From: Comamonas granuli NBRC 101663
GTDB taxonomy: Bacteria > Pseudomonadota > Gammaproteobacteria > Burkholderiales > Burkholderiaceae_C
DNA: 64,000 nucleotides
Reading direction: 5' to 3'
Assembly (NCBI RefSeq): GCF_000739995.1
Contig: NZ_BBJX01000004.1
Span: 372,001-436,000, forward strand
Of the stretch, positions 60,226 through 64,000 are shown piece after piece (within the stretch, counting starts at the first letter, position 1; each line of letters starts with the position of its first letter). The notes beneath the pieces were generated by a model, which worked only from the letters and a program-made list of their open reading frames with translations, was not told where the DNA came from and ran no database searches. A program made the position numbers and the translations under genes.

Positions 60226-60923
60226 TGGCCGCCACGGTGTGGAACCCCGGCTGGGTGCAAGAGCACACCCAGCCCCTGGCCATGCACGCGTTTCGCATGG
60301 TCGAAACACAGCACATCGCCGCCACCATGCGCCTGGTGGACACCGCCGCCGAGCAAGACCTGCTGGAGCAAATGCTGGACGCCAGCAAGCCGCCCCTGCC
60401 CCCCGAGGCGCAGGGTATCCACTACCTGCTGGCGGCGCCCTTTCGCTACCTGCCGCCCACGGGCTCGCGCTTTCGCAGCGCGCACATGCCCGGCATCTGG
60501 TACGGCGCAGACGACCCCTACTGCGCCTGTGCCGAAATCGCCTACTGGCGCCAGCGCTTTCTGCTCGACAGCGCAGGCCTCATCACCCAGCACCTGCTTA
60601 CCGACCACTCCCTGTACGAAGCCGCCGTGCAAGGCCGCGCCATCGACCTGCAATCCCCCCCCTGGTCCCAGGCCGAAGCACACTGGCAGCACCCCAGCGA
60701 CTACACCGAAACCCAGAAACTTGGCGCCCTGGTACGCGAGGCGGGCGACGTGGCGTGGATCCGCTACGCCTCGGTCCGCGCCCCAGGGTATGCGTGTGCC
60801 GCCGTCTTCGACCCCCACAGCCTGACCATGCTGACCCCGGAAGGGCGGTACGAGCAATGGCATTGCCACACGACACGCGACCGGGTCACGTTGTCGAACG
60901 GGCGGGTGCGGTTTGATTTTTGA
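60225..60923 (+). CDS. RES domain toxin (NAD+-degrading)
   Basis: A 232-residue RES-domain protein. The arginine, glutamate and serine that name the domain are visible in GSRFRSAHMPGIWYGADD, CAEIAYWR and WIRYASVRAPG. Known RES toxins degrade NAD+ and stop growth. The start overlaps the antitoxin stop (TGATG). The gene order antitoxin-toxin and the sizes fit the type II RES-Xre module. Confidence 0.92.
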   Translation: MAATVWNPGWVQEHTQPLAMHAFRMVETQHIAATMRLVDTAAEQDLLEQMLDASKPPLPPEAQGIHYLLAAPFRYLPPTGSRFRSAHMPGIWYGADDPYCACAEIAYWRQRFLLDSAGLITQHLLTDHSLYEAAVQGRAIDLQSPPWSQAEAHWQHPSDYTETQKLGALVREAGDVAWIRYASVRAPGYACAAVFDPHSLTMLTPEGRYEQWHCHTTRDRVTLSNGRVRFDF

Positions 60924-61017
60924 TGGGTGGGATGCAGACAAGCGCCCACTGGGCACGCGCGGAGCCCGCAAGCGGGGCCTGACCATGCCGACGCCAACCG
61001 GCACCAACAACCAAGGC

Positions 61018-61293
61018 TCAACGATCCTTGTCAGAGTCGAGTACGAACACCATGCCCAAAAAGCCGACGGAGACGGTCTTGTCTTGGACTCTGGTGTAAG
61101 ACGCCACCCCCAGCGAGTGGTAGTTGCTGACAAAAGCGGTCAATGCCCCGACACCCAAAAGCCCCGCCAATGGACTGCGCTCCGCAATCGATTCCTTGAT
61201 CTGGCTGCGGTGCCGTTCTGCCGATGGATTGAGGGCGATGGCTGCGACAAAGATGGCGCTCGTTATCACGGCCGCTTTTACTGCTGGTTTCAT
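61018..61293 (-). CDS. DUF4359 family exported protein
   Basis: A 91-residue protein with an N-terminal hydrophobic signal (AAVITSAIFVAAIAL) followed by the DUF4359 pattern NPSAERHRSQIKESIAERSPLAG and FVSNYHSLGVASYT. The function is unknown. The ATG at 61293 follows GGGAG. It lies between the toxin-antitoxin pair and a diguanylate cyclase gene. Confidence 0.82.
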   Translation of the reverse strand: MKPAVKAAVITSAIFVAAIALNPSAERHRSQIKESIAERSPLAGLLGVGALTAFVSNYHSLGVASYTRVQDKTVSVGFLGMVFVLDSDKDR

Positions 61294-61395
61294 GAATGCT
61301 CCCAAAGCCTGGGTTTCAAAGGGGCCTGGCGAACCGGTGATGGCGATGGAATCGCACCGGGAATCGTGAAGGCCGGTGGGTCGGAGTTGCGCTGC

Positions 61396-63018
61396 TTACT
61401 GAAACACGCACACGCCCAATGACTGACTTTTGGCCCGGTACATGGCGGCGTCTGCGGCGCGCAGGTAATCGTCCACCGTCGCCAGCCGGGATGCGCTGCT
61501 GACCAATCCAATACTCGCGCCGCTGATCACGGTGTGTTCGCCGATCACATAAGGCGCTGCGAGGGCGGCGCCAATCTGCTGGGCGCGTTGGCGGGCTTCC
61601 GCGGGATCAATGGACTCCAACAGCACATTGAACTCGTCGCCACTCATGCGGGCGACCAGATCCACCGCCCGCACGCAGGATTCGAGCCGCCGCGCCACCA
61701 GCTGCAACAGCAGGTCGCCCACATGGTGCCCGTAGCTGTCATTGACGGCCTTGAACCCGTTGAGATCCAGCAGCAGCACGGCGAACATCGTGGCTCCAGC
61801 GCGCGCAGGCACGCCATCATCGTTCGCCGCCTCGTTCTGCTGCAGCGCGATGAGTTGCGCCAGGCGATCGCGGAACAACGGCCGGCCCGGCAAGTTGGTC
61901 AGCGCATCGTAGGAACTGCCACGCTCTGCCAGATCGCTGAGCGACCCCGCCATGCGCACGGGAACGCCGTCCTCGAACTCGGCGAGCCCGCGCCAATTGA
62001 CCCACACCAGCCGCCCTGCTCCGTGGAGCGCGCGGAAATCCACCGAAAAGTTCGGGCTGAGCCCCGCCAGGTGCCTGCGGTAGGCCGCCTGCACGCGAGC
62101 GCGATCCTCGGGATCGATGAGCCGCTCCAGAAAGCGCCAGCCTCCGTCATGCACAAGATCGGAGCTGCCCAGCCCGACGATCTGGTGAAAACGCCCGGAC
62201 ACATGCAGGGCGTCGGTGCGCAAGTCCCAACACCAGATGCCGTCGTTGGATCCGCGCGTGGCCAGCGAATAACGGTTTTCGGAGCGCAACAGCTCCAGTT
62301 CGGTGTTCTTCTGCTGGGTGACGTCGATCATCAGGCCGATCATGCGGTTCGGCCGCCCCGGCTCGACCACCGCGCGGCACAGGTCACGCACCCACACCAC
62401 CTTGCCGGACTTGGCAATCAGCCTGTAACTCATCTCGTAGGCATGGCTGTGCGTGGCGTTGTAGGCGGCATCGTCGATCAGCAGGGCCTGCTCCAGATCA
62501 TCGGGATGCACATGCGCCCGCCAAAAGCCCGGGTCAGCCCGCCACTCTTCCACGGAGTAACCGAACAAGCGTTCCACCTGCGGGCTCAGGAAGGTATTGC
62601 CCACGCCGATTTCGGCTTCCCACACCACGCCATCGATGGTCTCCAGCAAGCGCAGAAAGCGCTGGCGAATCTCCACCAGCACCTGCTCGGTGACCTCGGT
62701 GATCTCGATCAGCACACCCTGGCGGCTGATCACCCGCTCCGCTGCATCCGTCTCTGGGTGAAGCTCCAGCCGCACCCAGCGGTAGTCCGCATCGGCAAAC
62801 TGCATCCGAAACACCGGCATGCCCGAGCGCATGGTGCCGATGTCGTCGGGATGCACGAATTCAAGCAGGGACCTGCCGAGCGCCGCCTCCACCGAATGGC
62901 CGGTGAGCTTCTGCCACGCCGGATTCAGATAAGTGATCTGCCACAGCGCATCGGTTTGCACCACCGCCTCGGGCAGCAGTTGCAGCAGTTTTGCGGACGG
63001 CGTCGGGGTGGTGGGCAT
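61396..63018 (-). CDS. PAS-domain diguanylate cyclase (GGDEF)
   Basis: A 540-residue cytoplasmic signalling protein with three PAS-type sensor domains (about residues 10-125, 130-255 and 260-370) and a C-terminal GGDEF domain (about 380-538). The active motif reads RMSGDEF, with serine for the first glycine, a variant found in many cyclases; the inhibitory RxxD site (RAVD) is present. No EAL domain. The ATG at 63018 is preferred, because sequence upstream of it is A/T-rich and promoter-like. Confidence 0.9.
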   Translation of the reverse strand: MPTTPTPSAKLLQLLPEAVVQTDALWQITYLNPAWQKLTGHSVEAALGRSLLEFVHPDDIGTMRSGMPVFRMQFADADYRWVRLELHPETDAAERVISRQGVLIEITEVTEQVLVEIRQRFLRLLETIDGVVWEAEIGVGNTFLSPQVERLFGYSVEEWRADPGFWRAHVHPDDLEQALLIDDAAYNATHSHAYEMSYRLIAKSGKVVWVRDLCRAVVEPGRPNRMIGLMIDVTQQKNTELELLRSENRYSLATRGSNDGIWCWDLRTDALHVSGRFHQIVGLGSSDLVHDGGWRFLERLIDPEDRARVQAAYRRHLAGLSPNFSVDFRALHGAGRLVWVNWRGLAEFEDGVPVRMAGSLSDLAERGSSYDALTNLPGRPLFRDRLAQLIALQQNEAANDDGVPARAGATMFAVLLLDLNGFKAVNDSYGHHVGDLLLQLVARRLESCVRAVDLVARMSGDEFNVLLESIDPAEARQRAQQIGAALAAPYVIGEHTVISGASIGLVSSASRLATVDDYLRAADAAMYRAKSQSLGVCVFQ

Positions 63019-63450
63019 GCAGGGCTGTCGCAAAAAAGGGGGGGCAGATATATCCAAAGGAAAGGAAAACCAACCACACAAATTAAGTATGGCACGGGTT
63101 TCGGGCATATGAGCCCCCCGGCATCGGTGGTTTGGGGCAGCGAAGATGTACAAGCCAGCAGCCCCTCCCTCGCCGCTGACTCACTCACACCACAGCATCG
63201 CCCCTCAGAGCGCCACCCTTACCCCCAACCGTCACGATGAGCCCATCAAAGGCTCGGCAGTCTTGATGAGCGAGGCGCGCGCACAAACCAGCTGGTCCGT
63301 CAGCTTATGGGCCTTCAGGTACACCTGCCGGGGCCACGCCCATGCCGTGATCACGAATAAAATCCGCCTCCAGCGCTTTCCAGTAAAGCGCTACCAGCTA
63401 TCAATTTAGGAGTGATTGCGTCGCGGCGCCGCGAACGGGAGCCGCCCGAG
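63019..63450. other. Gene-free region upstream of the PAS-GGDEF gene
   Basis: A/T-rich sequence at about 63030-63105 probably holds the promoter of the PAS-GGDEF gene. A small open frame at 63146-63409 is not convincing. A copy of the inverted-repeat family occupies 63355-63410. Confidence 0.5.
63355..63410. repeat. Intergenic inverted-repeat family copy
   Basis: AATAAAATCCGCCTCCAGCGCTTTCCAGTAAAGCGCTACCAGCTATCAATTT: arms CAGCGCTTT and AAAGCGCTA around a short spacer. It lies 41 bases past the end of the chromate transporter gene. Confidence 0.7.
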
Positions 63451-64000
63451 TCAGCCCCACCATGCCCCGGCGGCCCCGCAGGCCAGCACCACCGCCCAGG
63501 GCGGCACGCGCCCCCACACCAGCGCCGCAAACGCGGCCAGGGCGAGGGCCGCGTCGGCGGGGCTGTGCAGGGCGCTGCGGCCCACCGGGTCGATGAGTGC
63601 GGCCAGCAGCAGGCCGACGACGGCGGCGTTCACCCCCGCCAGCACGCCGCGCGCCCCGGGCCGCTGGCGCAGGCGCGCCCACAGCGGCAAGGCGCCCGCC
63701 ACCAGCAGGGCGGCCGGCAGGAAGATGGCCAGCAGGCACACCAGGGCCAGGCCGGCGCCCGCCCAGCCCGGCGCCATGGCCGCGCCCAGAAAGGCCGCAA
63801 AGGTGAACAGCGGCCCCGGCACCGCCTGCGCCGCGCCGTACCCGGCGAGAAAGGCGTCGGCCGGGACCCAGCCCGGCGCCACCACGGCCGATTGCAGCAG
63901 CGGCAGCACCACATGCCCGCCGCCGAACACCAGCGCGCCCGCGCGGTAGAAGGCGTCGAACGCCGCCAGCACCCTGCCCGGCCAGGCCAGCAGCACCAGG
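63451..64000 (-). CDS. chrA: Chromate transporter ChrA, C-terminal part (runs off the window)
   Basis: The last 182 codons of a CHR-family membrane protein; no start lies in the window. The second CHR domain is clear: FGGGHVVLPLLQSAVV, GYGAAQAVPGPLFTFAAFLGA and five or six hydrophobic segments. Two-domain ChrA proteins export chromate; the missing N-terminal half should lie just beyond position 64000. Confidence 0.9.
   Translation of the reverse strand, partial: LVLLAWPGRVLAAFDAFYRAGALVFGGGHVVLPLLQSAVVAPGWVPADAFLAGYGAAQAVPGPLFTFAAFLGAAMAPGWAGAGLALVCLLAIFLPAALLVAGALPLWARLRQRPGARGVLAGVNAAVVGLLLAALIDPVGRSALHSPADAALALAAFAALVWGRVPPWAVVLACGAAGAWWG

Noticed and set aside
63146-63409. An 87-codon plus-strand frame
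   Set aside because: Ends inside an intergenic repeat copy, has no ribosome binding site and no recognisable features; similar chance frames are created wherever the repeat occurs.

Overview
This is a GC-rich chromosomal window with tightly packed, often overlapping genes. The gene content points to a betaproteobacterium of the Comamonadaceae (Acidovorax, Alicycliphilus, Melaminivora or a close relative): a gcvTHP operon behind a tandem glycine riboswitch, a propionyl-CoA/methylmalonyl-CoA cluster, TRAP transport genes, and a family of short inverted repeats (AGCTGC-CAGCGCTT...AAGCGCTGG-AGGC type) scattered between genes, which I associate with this family. No name or database match was available, so the assignment is inference.

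Left part (1-13.6 kb): end of a small secreted protein gene; glycine cleavage operon gcvT-gcvH-gcvP (minus strand); a divergent metallo-beta-lactamase-fold hydrolase; a TRAP transporter (large permease, small permease, binding protein); an Lrp-type regulator overlapping a SulP anion transporter; tRNA-Arg(UCU); and an M14-type lipoprotein that appears to have lost its zinc and catalytic residues.

Middle left (13.8-35.1 kb): a five-gene exporter operon (TetR regulator, membrane fusion protein, ABC permease, ABC ATPase, outer membrane factor); the RNA helicase RhlE and the ribosome-bound ABC-F protein EttA, divergently arranged; a DUF1631 protein; a P1-type peptidase coupled to a DUF411 protein; a YitT-type membrane protein; a CadR/PbrR-like MerR regulator; an overlapping run of MlaE permease, MCE protein, lipoprotein and diguanylate cyclase; two exported proteins of unknown function; and a glyoxalase I.

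35.2-36.9 kb: a compact five-gene minus-strand element lies between two direct dif-like sites. One site has the canonical XerD arm, the other a degenerate one. The first gene resembles the VC1465/XafT Xer recombination activation factor of TLC-type dif-integrating phages. I consider this the most interesting region; it may mark the chromosome terminus.

Middle right (36.9-53.5 kb): an ArsR-type repressor divergent from a small sulfur-handling set (DUF2892, rhodanese, OsmC, DUF2892); biotin synthase; a complete propionyl-CoA to succinyl-CoA route (biotin carboxylase, carboxyltransferase, an epimerase-like VOC protein, methylmalonyl-CoA mutase, MeaB) with a glutathione transferase gene inserted, and a divergent GntR regulator; an acyl-CoA synthetase; a DUF3334 protein; and a saccharopine dehydrogenase-like gene divergent from an Lrp-type regulator.

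Right part (53.7-64 kb): acyltransferase, OmpA-domain protein, ChaC-like cyclotransferase, Cu/Zn superoxide dismutase, PdxH, GFA protein, patatin-like lipoprotein, an RRM RNA-binding protein preceded by a small protein and a long structured leader, a Xre-RES toxin-antitoxin pair, a DUF4359 protein, a PAS-GGDEF protein and the C-terminal half of a chromate transporter. I saw no insertion sequence, CRISPR array or rRNA gene.
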